From NCBI GenBank assembly GCA_964514665.1, contig CAZESH010000068.1:1-16050 (forward strand): a stretch of 16,050 nucleotides of DNA, given 5' to 3'. The notes under the pieces are model-generated. The model was not told the DNA's origin. It saw nothing but the letters and a program-made list of their open reading frames with translations, and searched no databases. The position numbers and the translations under genes were made by a program. The stretch comes from CAZESH01 sp964514665. Lineage in GTDB: Bacteria > Bacillota > Bacilli > Paenibacillales > KCTC-25726. Positions 7,249-14,316 of this stretch are shown piece by piece (positions within the stretch are counted from its first letter, which is position 1; each line of letters opens with the position of its first letter).

Positions 7249-7302
7249 CCCAAATCTCTCCCTTTTTTTTATTGAGATCACTTTACCAAGTTATCAGTAA
7301 TA

Positions 7303-7370
7303 AACCGCTTACACTCGGATTTTTGCTATACTTTTTTGCTAACATCAGGATTTTTTTAACCGCTTACACT
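7303..7370 (-). promoter_or_regulatory. Twin 13-bp direct repeats (cre-like) upstream of xylF
   Basis: The 13-mer AACCGCTTACACT occurs exactly twice, at 7303-7315 and 7358-7370, 55 bp apart (about five helical turns). Read towards xylF it gives AGTGTAAGCGGTT. With flanking bases the two sites match the CcpA cre consensus TGWNANCGNTNWCA at 12 of 14 and 13 of 14 positions. Between them lies another short duplication (TTTTTGCTA at 7320-7328 and 7333-7341). No convincing -35/-10 pair was found, which would fit a promoter that needs an activator such as the YesN-type regulator nearby. Confidence 0.6.
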
Positions 7371-7378
7371 TTTTGGCT

Positions 7379-9085
7379 TTAAGTCTGCTGCTCGTCATGG
7401 AATTGATCGATCAACTGCTTCAATGCATCCGTTTTCGACGATAAAGCGCTCGTCAAGCCGACAATCCGGCGGGTGCTGTCCTCCTGCTCTTGCGCATTCG
7501 CGGCAATCTCTTCGCTTGCCGCACTCTGTTCGTCCGTAATCAAGACGATTTCATGAGAGCTTTCCAGCACGCCGCCAATCGCCCAGGCTGTCTGCTCCAC
7601 TTCGCGTTTCGTCGTTTCCGCATTATTCATCACCTGATGGTTTGTACCGCTCATTGCCGAGAACATCTCCAGCGCTTCCTTCATCTGTTCGTTCCCCTGC
7701 TCGATAGACTTCGTATTCTGCTTGAATTGCCCGATGATTTTGGCTACTTCCTTATTGATTTCATTCAGCAATTCCACAATTCCGATCGAGGATTGACCGG
7801 TTTGGTTGGACATTTTGCGGATCTCCTCTGCGACTACGGCAAATCCCCGGCCTTGCTCGCCCGCCCGGGCCGCTTCGATGCTGGCATTTAAAGAAAGCAG
7901 TTGGGTTTGCTGAGAGATATCCGTAATCAATGTGTTGATCTCTTCTATCCGCAGCAGCGTGCGCTGAAAAGCATGCATCGAGATTTGGGTTAACAGATTT
8001 TGCTCCTGTATGCTGTTCATATTGGCAAGCACTCCCTGAATCTGCAAATGGCCTTTTTCCGAACGCGCATTTGCCGCGGTGGACAGCTCATAGGTTTCTT
8101 CCGCGAACGCGGCCACTTGATTCAAACGCTGCGCATACTGCTGCAGGGATTGATGCGAATCCTGCGTTTTTTCCATCTGAACCAGCGATTGCCGGCTTAA
8201 TTTTGTAATCGCCGAGGCAATTTCATCCGAGGAAATCGACAGCCGCTCGCAGTTCTCCTCGATTTGCCGCGAAGATGCAGCCACTTCCTGCGTCGTGCTG
8301 CGGATTTGCCGGACCATGCGGCCGACAGTATCCAACACTTGATTCACATTTTCCGCCATCTTGCCGATTTCATCGCCGGTATCCAGCATGATTTTGCGGC
8401 TCAGATCTCCTTTTGCTTGGCTTAAATCCTCCAGAACCCGATTGATTGTGCGGATCGGACCGACAATCGAACGTACGATCCACCAAGAGAGCAGCGCCGA
8501 CACCAAGAAAGCAAGCAGCGACGAAGCGACAATCACGCCTCTGCCTTTGGCATACTGCTGACGGTTCAGCGCGGAGGCATGACGGGCTTGGCTCTCATTC
8601 ACCGCTATCAGCTTGTCCAAACCGTCGTTGATGCTCTGCAGAAACCTTTGGGCGGCATAATCATACATCAGTCTGGCTCCATCAAGCTTGCCTTGATGAA
8701 CCTGATCGGCGATTTGCCGATGCGTATTTTCGAAAGCGTCGAAATCGGTAAGGAAAATTTGCGCGATTTGCTTGCCTTCCGCAGAAATGGAGTGCGCCAA
8801 ATAATCGTTGACCGTAGTTTTCAACGATTGACTTAATGACGCCAGCTCTTTTTCCGTATCAGCCGACCCCGTTTTAAGATACTCCCGTTCCACTTGATCG
8901 AAACGGGCGACCGTCAGCTTCATTTGATAAGCCCTGGAAATGCTCGGCATCCAATTGTCGGTGATGCTGAGGGTCGTTTTATTGATCTTGCTTTCCGTCA
9001 TGATCGAAAATGCACCGAGCACAACCAGAAACAGGCAGAGCACGCCAAAACCCAGACTGAGCCTGAAGCTACGGACAATTTCCAA
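7379..9085 (-). CDS. Transmembrane methyl-accepting chemotaxis protein; start region possibly frameshifted
   Basis: The 568-residue receptor has a first membrane helix (about 8-28), an extracellular helical bundle of about 150 residues of the 4HB type, a second helix (about 183-207), a HAMP linker (about 207-260) and a cytoplasmic signalling domain. The signalling tip is LNASIEAARAGEQGRGFAVVAEEIRKM near residues 402-428. It should signal to CheA/CheW. The position between the sugar-sensor genes and xylFGH suggests it guides movement to the same sugar, perhaps through a sugar-loaded binding protein; that is inference. The only in-frame start is a TTG at 9085 with no Shine-Dalgarno near it. An ATG at 9105 has AGGGGG at 9 bases but is out of frame by one base (see findings). 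Confidence 0.9.
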   Translation of the reverse strand: MEIVRSFRLSLGFGVLCLFLVVLGAFSIMTESKINKTTLSITDNWMPSISRAYQMKLTVARFDQVEREYLKTGSADTEKELASLSQSLKTTVNDYLAHSISAEGKQIAQIFLTDFDAFENTHRQIADQVHQGKLDGARLMYDYAAQRFLQSINDGLDKLIAVNESQARHASALNRQQYAKGRGVIVASSLLAFLVSALLSWWIVRSIVGPIRTINRVLEDLSQAKGDLSRKIMLDTGDEIGKMAENVNQVLDTVGRMVRQIRSTTQEVAASSRQIEENCERLSISSDEIASAITKLSRQSLVQMEKTQDSHQSLQQYAQRLNQVAAFAEETYELSTAANARSEKGHLQIQGVLANMNSIQEQNLLTQISMHAFQRTLLRIEEINTLITDISQQTQLLSLNASIEAARAGEQGRGFAVVAEEIRKMSNQTGQSSIGIVELLNEINKEVAKIIGQFKQNTKSIEQGNEQMKEALEMFSAMSGTNHQVMNNAETTKREVEQTAWAIGGVLESSHEIVLITDEQSAASEEIAANAQEQEDSTRRIVGLTSALSSKTDALKQLIDQFHDEQQT

Positions 9086-9127
9086 AACCGTTTGTTTTTT
9101 CGCATTCCTGAAATCCCCCTATTTTTT

Positions 9128-9141
9128 TGAAAGCGCTTTGA
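9128..9141. promoter_or_regulatory. cre-like site upstream of the chemoreceptor gene
   Basis: TGAAAGCGCTTTGA is a near-perfect palindrome and matches the CcpA cre consensus TGWNANCGNTNWCA at 13 of 14 positions in either direction. It lies 23 bases upstream of the ATG at 9105 and downstream of a TATAAA-like -10 (about 9151-9156). Repression by CcpA in the presence of preferred sugars is therefore plausible. Confidence 0.6.
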
Positions 9142-9235
9142 TTTGTGTGTTTATACAGTAGCACAAGCAAATAAGGGGATTGCACAGGAATACCTGTACT
9201 TTCTTGGCATTCCTATCATTTTTTAAGCTGATCCG

Positions 9236-10786
9236 CTATTCCAGAAACTTTTTGCGGTATTCGGTCGGGGATAAGCCGCATATTTTCTTGAACACGCGGC
9301 TGAAATAATTGGGGTCCTTATAGCCGATTTCCAGAGCAATTTGCTTGAGGCTTTTCTCTGGATCGTGCATCAGACGCTTGGCCATGTCGATTCTGCACTC
9401 GGTCAGAAAGTCGATGTAATTGGTGCCGAACTGCTCTTTGAAAATTTTGCTGATATAAAACGGACTTAAATTGACATGGGCAGCAACCATTTCCAGAGAA
9501 ATGACGCTGTACGCGTGCTCCTGCACAAACTGCTTCATGCTTTGATAAACATCGGGAGCAATTTGCTCCCGCAGACGCTTTAAACCGTTCATAAGCCGGT
9601 CTACGACCATGCGCGCCTCCAATTTAAGCTGCACGGCGTTTTCCGCCCGCAGGGAGAACAGCGGTTTTTCCACCTCCACACCCAGCTCTTCCATCATCCT
9701 GGCCAGGATCAGCAGGATTTCCAAACAGCGCTGCTGATTTTCATGAATGCCGCAGCGAGCAGTCTCATAGTGATCGATCATCTTTTCAATCATTTCCTTT
9801 ACTTCTTCCCCGTTGCCTTTTCTTGCTTCCTCCAGGATGCTTTTTACCAAATCCATGACCGGCTTTCCATCCCTCTGCGGAAGTCCGCCCAAATCCTCGA
9901 AGAAGCGGTGTTTGGCCGCCAAATGGGGGTCTGCGGAAGCAAGCAGCGCCTCATGATAGGACATGCGCACCTGCATTAAGTCTTCCACCCGCCTGCCGAT
10001 CCCGACAAAACAGGAGAAAGGAAAAGAATAAGCCAGATTGACGATTCTGCGCGAGAGAATCGAAGCGTAAGCTCGATAAGATTGTCGACTGTCGGTCATC
10101 ACGATGAGCGGCACCTGCCGGCCCGACATCGCGCCGACCCACACCCGTTCCTGATCCTCCAGCTCCTGCTTCAGACGCTGATAAACCTGCAGCAGCTGGC
10201 CGGAGTCCGTTTCTCTCTTGGGGAAGAAAAACACCACCATGACAAACGCTTCATGCTGGGCGGAAACGTCCAGCAACTCCATGACTTCACCCAGCTGAAC
10301 ACTGTGAATGTGATCGAACAGCAGCTGTGTCACAAAATCCGCTTCCATCACCGGAATAACCTTTTCCAAGCGGGATTGCTGCTGTCTGCGCACCTTGATT
10401 TCCTCCGATTCGCGGCGCACCTTGTCCACTACCTTCTGCACCGTGGAAAGGATCACGCTCGCTTTGCTCGGCTTTAACAAGTAATCCTCCACACCCAAAC
10501 GGATGGCTTTACTCGCATACTCGAACAGGTCATAAGCGGACACAATAATAAACTTGATCGACCGGTTCGATTCACGAATCAGACGCACAGCCTCCAAACC
10601 GTCGATCCCCGGCATGCGGATATCCATCATCACAATATCCGGACGAAGCTCCTCCGCCAAGCGAACCGCATCCATTCCGTTATCGGCTTGTCCCACAACT
10701 TCCACGCCCTCAAGCTCAAGCTCGATCATCCGCTTCAGCGCCATTCTTTCCACTTGCTCGTCGTCCACGATCAGTATGCCGGTCAT
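9236..10786 (-). CDS. YesN-type response regulator (receiver plus AraC-type DNA-binding domain)
   Basis: This 516-residue protein has an N-terminal receiver domain (1-120) with the acidic pair D8/D9, phospho-acceptor D55 in MMDIRMPG and K105 in YLLKP. A long central region of unknown fold follows, and then a C-terminal AraC helix-turn-helix pair (about 410-515) with VNLSPFYISKIFKEQFGTNY and ALEIGYKDPNYFSRVFKK. When phosphorylated by its kinase it should bind DNA and activate transcription, most likely of xylFGH and possibly of the chemoreceptor next door. Its ATG overlaps the kinase stop codon (ATGA), with GGGAGG upstream, showing tight translational coupling. The target sites are not proven by the sequence. 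Confidence 0.93.
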   Translation of the reverse strand: MTGILIVDDEQVERMALKRMIELELEGVEVVGQADNGMDAVRLAEELRPDIVMMDIRMPGIDGLEAVRLIRESNRSIKFIIVSAYDLFEYASKAIRLGVEDYLLKPSKASVILSTVQKVVDKVRRESEEIKVRRQQQSRLEKVIPVMEADFVTQLLFDHIHSVQLGEVMELLDVSAQHEAFVMVVFFFPKRETDSGQLLQVYQRLKQELEDQERVWVGAMSGRQVPLIVMTDSRQSYRAYASILSRRIVNLAYSFPFSCFVGIGRRVEDLMQVRMSYHEALLASADPHLAAKHRFFEDLGGLPQRDGKPVMDLVKSILEEARKGNGEEVKEMIEKMIDHYETARCGIHENQQRCLEILLILARMMEELGVEVEKPLFSLRAENAVQLKLEARMVVDRLMNGLKRLREQIAPDVYQSMKQFVQEHAYSVISLEMVAAHVNLSPFYISKIFKEQFGTNYIDFLTECRIDMAKRLMHDPEKSLKQIALEIGYKDPNYFSRVFKKICGLSPTEYRKKFLE

Positions 10787-12231
10787 CGCTTATCCTCCCT
10801 TATCAGCGGAATCAACAGCTTGATGCATGTGCCGCATTCCGGTCCGCTGGAAATCTCGATCACATTGTCGGTTCCGAAGAAGAGACGCAGTCTGCGAATG
10901 ACATTGGAAATTCCGATGCCCGTCGAATGTCCCTTGAACTCTGTATCTTGATACGTTCCCTCGAGGATCGCCTGAATTTGTTCTTGCTCCATGCCCGGTC
11001 CGTTGTCTTCAATTTCCACTACGGCATGCCCGTTTTGCCGGTTCACCCGGATCGCGATCACCCCGCCTTCGAGCGTTGGCTCCACCGCATGAATAAAAGC
11101 ATTCTCCACAAAAGGCTGCAGCGTCAAACTGGGAAGCTCCGCCGACAAGCACGACTCCTCGACAGAAAGCGCATACAATACACGCTCGTTAAATCTCGCT
11201 TTTTGAATGATCAGATATTCCTCGATGCCGTTGATTTCGTCCTTCAGCGTCACGCTTACATCCAGTTTTCGCAAATTGTAGCGCAGCAGGCCGGATACCG
11301 AACTGATCAGATCGCTCGTTCCCGTCGCCCCTTCGATATATGCCTTCTTCGCCAGCGTATTCAGCGTATTGAACAGAAAATGCGGATTGATTTGGCTTTG
11401 CAGGCTTTTCAGCTCGCTCTCCTTGAGCAGCAGCTTATGCTCCTGAAGATCCCGCTCTATCTGCGCCTTGTTCTGCATTTCGCTGATCAATTCCTTGATG
11501 TTGATCCGCATTTTCTCAAAGGTACGGGCCAGAAATGAGATTTCATCATTGGTCCGGATGGTGATCGGATGATCGAAATTGCCCCTGGCGATCTCCCGTG
11601 CCGCCAATGTGAGGCTGCGGATCGAGCGGGTAATGCCCGTGGAAAACCGGTAGGAAAACAGCAGCAGTCCGAATGAAGCCGTGGCCAGCATCCACAGTCC
11701 CATGTTCTTCAGATTGTTGCTTTGCACAATGATTTTGCGGTAGAAATCGTCATAGGTCGTCAGCTCTCGGCTGAGCAGCGAAAGCGTTGCATCTGAAATG
11801 TATTTGGAAATCTTGTTCCCCTCGTCGAACAAATTTGCCGCCAGCTCGTTTCTTCCGTTCTGCTTCGAGGTGACGGCAAGCTCCATCGCTTCGATCTGGC
11901 TGTCGATCATATTTTGATAGTTGACGAGACTGAAGCTGTTGTTTTGATTTTGCAAAATCGAAAGCTCGGTTTCGATTCGCTTCATGCTGCCGCTGATTTT
12001 TTCGTATTGATCCAAGTTGCTTTTAGTCGCTGAAACCATGTATAAATTCAAGGCGGTGACGGCGTTTTGGCTTAATTGTGAAGCTTCCTTCATCAGCATG
12101 TACCGCTGCAAAATTTCGTTGTATTTACGGACGGTGTTTTGATTGATGAAGCTCATAAACAACCAGGTGCCGGCCATAAACAGCCAAATGATCAGACTGA
12201 GCAAAATGATTTTTTTCTGTATCGTATTCAA
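10783..12231 (-). CDS. YesM-type sensor histidine kinase
   Basis: The 482-residue membrane kinase has helix 1 (about 7-29), an extracellular helical region (30-175), helix 2 (about 177-197), a HAMP linker (198-250), and a kinase core of the LytS/YesM class. The phosphorylated histidine is H284 in QSQINPHFLFNTLN. The ATP-binding part has N-box QPFVENAFIHA (372-382), G1 motif EDNGPGM and G2 motif STGIGISN. The extracellular part is all-helical and shows no sugar-binding fold, fitting a design in which the upstream binding protein supplies ligand recognition. The start is TTG 12231, with GAGGGA 6 bases upstream, 10 bases after the binding-protein stop codon. It overlaps the regulator gene by 4 bases at its end. 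Confidence 0.93.
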   Translation of the reverse strand: MNTIQKKIILLSLIIWLFMAGTWLFMSFINQNTVRKYNEILQRYMLMKEASQLSQNAVTALNLYMVSATKSNLDQYEKISGSMKRIETELSILQNQNNSFSLVNYQNMIDSQIEAMELAVTSKQNGRNELAANLFDEGNKISKYISDATLSLLSRELTTYDDFYRKIIVQSNNLKNMGLWMLATASFGLLLFSYRFSTGITRSIRSLTLAAREIARGNFDHPITIRTNDEISFLARTFEKMRINIKELISEMQNKAQIERDLQEHKLLLKESELKSLQSQINPHFLFNTLNTLAKKAYIEGATGTSDLISSVSGLLRYNLRKLDVSVTLKDEINGIEEYLIIQKARFNERVLYALSVEESCLSAELPSLTLQPFVENAFIHAVEPTLEGGVIAIRVNRQNGHAVVEIEDNGPGMEQEQIQAILEGTYQDTEFKGHSTGIGISNVIRRLRLFFGTDNVIEISSGPECGTCIKLLIPLIREDKR

Positions 12232-12241
12232 TCAAAATCCC

Positions 12242-13207
12242 TCATTTCCGATCGTTTCCCTGAAGCAGGCGGATGGGCACATCATAACTCGTTTTGAGCG
12301 GCAGATTGCGTCCCTCCAGCCACTGCACGATCAGATCCAGGCTTGTCCTGCCCATTTGCTCCGGCTGATGTCTGAGCGTGGCAAGCAGCAGGCCCTGATG
12401 CAGAAGCTGCAGCATTTCCGGGTTGTCGTCAAAGCCGAAAATCGCATAGTCGGAAATTTTTGCCCGCGCGCTGATCGTATGGATTACACCGCTTCCCGCA
12501 TCGGCACTAAGCAGGACGAAGGTTTTGCAATTCGGGTAGCGGTTGAGAATTTCCCGCGTTTCAACCAGAGGATTCGAATCCGATCCAGAAAAATGCTCCA
12601 CGATGCGGATATCCGGAAATCGCCCGATTACATCGCGAAAGCCTTTAAGTCGTGCCTTTTCAAAATTGCTTAAGGGATGACCCGCCACCAGAGCCACCGT
12701 GCCTTTTGCATGCAGTTCGGCGACTACCTGACCCGCGATCATCGTTCCTTCGGAATAATGGTTCGAACCGATATACGATCTCCTCAGACTGTTCGGGGCA
12801 TCCGTTGAAATGGTCATGACGGGAATGCCTTTCGTGAATGCCTTCTCAATCGCCGCATTCAGCTCTGTCGTATCCTCTCCTTGCACGACAATGCCATCGA
12901 CCTTCGAAGCAATGGCGATCTCCATATACTTGACCAGCTCATTCGGATTGGGACGAAACGCCCCCAGAAAATCGACGGCGGCATGATGAACCGGAGCAGC
13001 CTCGTCAGCCCCTTGCTTTACCGCGTCCCAAAAAGGGGTTCCAAGCTCCTCGGAAATATAGATGATCCGGTAGGTTTCATTTTTAACCGGCGCGCTGTCA
13101 AAGCTCAGCTGCCCTTGTCCGCGAAACAAAGCAACGGCATAATTCATGAAAATGAACAAGGTGGCCAAAAAGCCGACCAATAAAAAACCAATCGCAATCC
13201 TTCTCAT
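12242..13207 (-). CDS. Membrane-anchored sugar-binding protein of a three-component sensor
   Basis: This 321-residue protein has an uncleaved-looking N-terminal membrane helix (about 4-29, IAIGFLLVGFLATLFIFMNYA) with no lipobox, followed by a type I periplasmic binding domain: YIISEE-like first strand, GTPFWDAVKQGADEA, KVDGIVVQGEDTTELNAAIEKAFTKGIPV, GFRDVIG and FGFDDNPEMLQLLHQGLLLATLRHQPEQMG. It is related to ribose/arabinose-type binding proteins (Peripla_BP_4 class) and clearly different from XylF in this window. With the kinase and regulator genes directly behind it, the best reading is an extracellular ligand sensor that passes the signal to the kinase, as XylFII and AraP do. The ATG at 13207 has GGGGAGGA just upstream. 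The frame stays open far upstream (to 13690), but that stretch crosses a terminator and a promoter and is not coding. Confidence 0.88.
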   Translation of the reverse strand: MRRIAIGFLLVGFLATLFIFMNYAVALFRGQGQLSFDSAPVKNETYRIIYISEELGTPFWDAVKQGADEAAPVHHAAVDFLGAFRPNPNELVKYMEIAIASKVDGIVVQGEDTTELNAAIEKAFTKGIPVMTISTDAPNSLRRSYIGSNHYSEGTMIAGQVVAELHAKGTVALVAGHPLSNFEKARLKGFRDVIGRFPDIRIVEHFSGSDSNPLVETREILNRYPNCKTFVLLSADAGSGVIHTISARAKISDYAIFGFDDNPEMLQLLHQGLLLATLRHQPEQMGRTSLDLIVQWLEGRNLPLKTSYDVPIRLLQGNDRK

Positions 13208-13253
13208 AGATCCTCCCCATTTGAATGCGGACAAGCTGATTCTGTTTTGATTA

Positions 13254-13283
13254 ATTGTAAGCACACGGTCAAAAAATTGTAAA
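13254..13283 (-). promoter_or_regulatory. Putative sigma-A promoter of the sensor operon
   Basis: On the minus strand, TTTACA (13283-13278, 5 of 6) and TACAAT (13259-13254, 5 of 6) are separated by 18 bases. The leader would be about 40 bases to the ATG at 13207. No other good promoter was found between here and the tetR terminator, so this probably drives binding protein, kinase and regulator together. Confidence 0.55.
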
Positions 13284-13421
13284 GAGGGGTGTTCCGAAAG
13301 CATTAATTGACTTGGGGCAGCCCCTACCCGAGCATGATCGAACCAGAGAATGTGTTCGGTGAAATGGGGAAAAATCGGGGATTCCTGCGTTTTTAAGAAG
13401 GCGGCAATGGACCAAAAAATT
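13284..13421. other. Intergenic block of unknown function
   Basis: These 138 bases lie between the tetR terminator and the sensor-operon promoter. They contain a short perfect inverted repeat (GGGGC A GCCCC near 13314-13324) and the pair CGAAC/GTTCG (13339-13358). On the minus strand the whole block is free of stop codons in the frame of the downstream gene, giving a protein-like string with FWSIAAFLKTQESPIFPHF and WFDHARVGAAPSQLMLSEH. I see no start codon with a ribosome site and no family match. It may be a dispersed intergenic repeat or an old gene remnant. Confidence 0.35.
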
Positions 13422-13457
13422 AAAAATGGTTGAACAGCCTCCTGCTCAACCATTTTT
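13422..13457 (-). terminator. Rho-independent terminator of the tetR gene
   Basis: AAAAATGGTTGA (13422-13433) pairs perfectly with TCAACCATTTTT (13446-13457), and the stem extends further inwards with one mismatch. On the minus strand it runs into TTTTTAATTTTTT. It lies 37 bases after the tetR stop codon. The A/T-flanked symmetry means it may work in both directions. Confidence 0.88.
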
Positions 13458-13493
13458 AGATCAACCTGCAGACCCTCCATGATCTTGCAATGC

Positions 13494-14078
13494 TTAAAGG
13501 CCTCTGCAGCAGAAAGCCACATGCTCCTTGGCCCGCTCTTCCATCTCCTGAAACGACCGCCTCGAATGAATATAATGCGTAATAAATCCATGCATTGACA
13601 AAAACAACAGCCAAGGCATGCTGTTATCTTCCCGCTCCATTTCCGCCCCGGCCTTGGTCGCCTCATGAACAACCTTGGAAAACTGATCAAAGCATGAGGT
13701 TTTCATCGGATGGCAATACCGGATCAGTTCGGGATCGTTGATTAGGAACATAATCTCATAATGGTGGGGATTCTCCAGCCCGAAGCGGATAAACTCCAGC
13801 ATAATTTGCTCCACCGTAGTTTTGACGTCGGACGATGGATGACAGTTCACCACCTCGTCAAACAGCTTGTTCAGCATGGTGAAATCCTCTTCAATCACCG
13901 CGTGGAACAGCTCCGCCTTTTCCTTGAAATGATAGTAGATCGCTCCGTGACTGTATCCCAGCTCTCTACCGATCGTTCGCATGGAAACTTGACGGTAGCC
14001 CTGGGTGGCAAACAAATCCCGGGCCACATGCATAATCTTCTCTCTGCTAAGCTCCTGTTTAACAGCTCTTCTCCCCAA
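13494..14078 (-). CDS. TetR/AcrR-family transcriptional regulator
   Basis: The 194-residue protein has an N-terminal TetR helix-turn-helix (about 12-58: REKIMHVARDLFATQGY, SMRTIGRELGYSHGAIYYHF, KEKAELFHAV) and an all-helical C-terminal ligand-binding and dimerisation part. TetR proteins are usually repressors released by a small ligand; the ligand here cannot be told, since no efflux or enzyme gene lies next to it. The start is TTG 14078, with GAGAGGG 9 bases upstream; no in-frame ATG is found near it. The gene stands alone between a consensus promoter and a strong terminator. It may regulate itself or distant genes; nothing links it to the sugar cluster except position. Confidence 0.9.
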   Translation of the reverse strand: MGRRAVKQELSREKIMHVARDLFATQGYRQVSMRTIGRELGYSHGAIYYHFKEKAELFHAVIEEDFTMLNKLFDEVVNCHPSSDVKTTVEQIMLEFIRFGLENPHHYEIMFLINDPELIRYCHPMKTSCFDQFSKVVHEATKAGAEMEREDNSMPWLLFLSMHGFITHYIHSRRSFQEMEERAKEHVAFCCRGL

Positions 14079-14153
14079 TGCTAGCTACCCTCTCTTTCTA
14101 ACCCTTAATGCAGCCTTAATTGTACCCTGTTTAATTTTCATGAATTTATGTAA

Positions 14154-14182
14154 ATTATAGAAAGAATTTAATTCGATGTCAA
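14154..14182 (-). promoter_or_regulatory. Perfect consensus sigma-A promoter upstream of tetR
   Basis: On the minus strand TTGACA (14182-14177), 17 bases, then TATAAT (14159-14154): exact matches to both hexamers and ideal spacing. The predicted leader to the TTG at 14078 is about 70 bases. Such a strong promoter in front of a regulator gene suggests that it is normally held down, for example by the TetR protein itself. Confidence 0.85.
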
Positions 14183-14316
14183 TAAAAAATGAATAATTAT
14201 GCATTTATTGAGTGTAAATTAATATCCCCTTCAATGCCGTAATGGGTCTTAAAGTCTATTAAAGTCTTATTCTTTCTGATTTTTTAAAAATTTTCATATA
14301 TTCACAATTTGTATAA
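14183..14316. other. AT-rich intergenic DNA between yigZ-family gene and tetR promoter
   Basis: Very AT-rich, with no coding frame of note. It holds a short tandem repeat TTAAAGTCTA/TTAAAGTCTT (about 14250-14269). No GC-rich terminator is visible after the YigZ-family gene. Confidence 0.5.

Noticed and set aside
7303..7370. The 13-bp repeats as the start of a CRISPR array
   Set aside because: Only two units, too short, and placed in a promoter region.
9181..9215. AGGAAT/ATTCCT inverted repeat after the response regulator gene as a terminator
   Set aside because: Arms of only 6 bp, a long loop and no T-run following on the minus strand.
10927..11538. Plus-strand open frame of 203 codons opposite the histidine kinase gene
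   Set aside because: Antisense shadow; no ribosome site or domain evidence.
13208..13690. Upstream extension of the sensor binding protein by 161 codons
   Set aside because: It would cross the tetR terminator and overlap tetR itself, and the ATG at 13207 has a good ribosome site followed by a proper membrane anchor.
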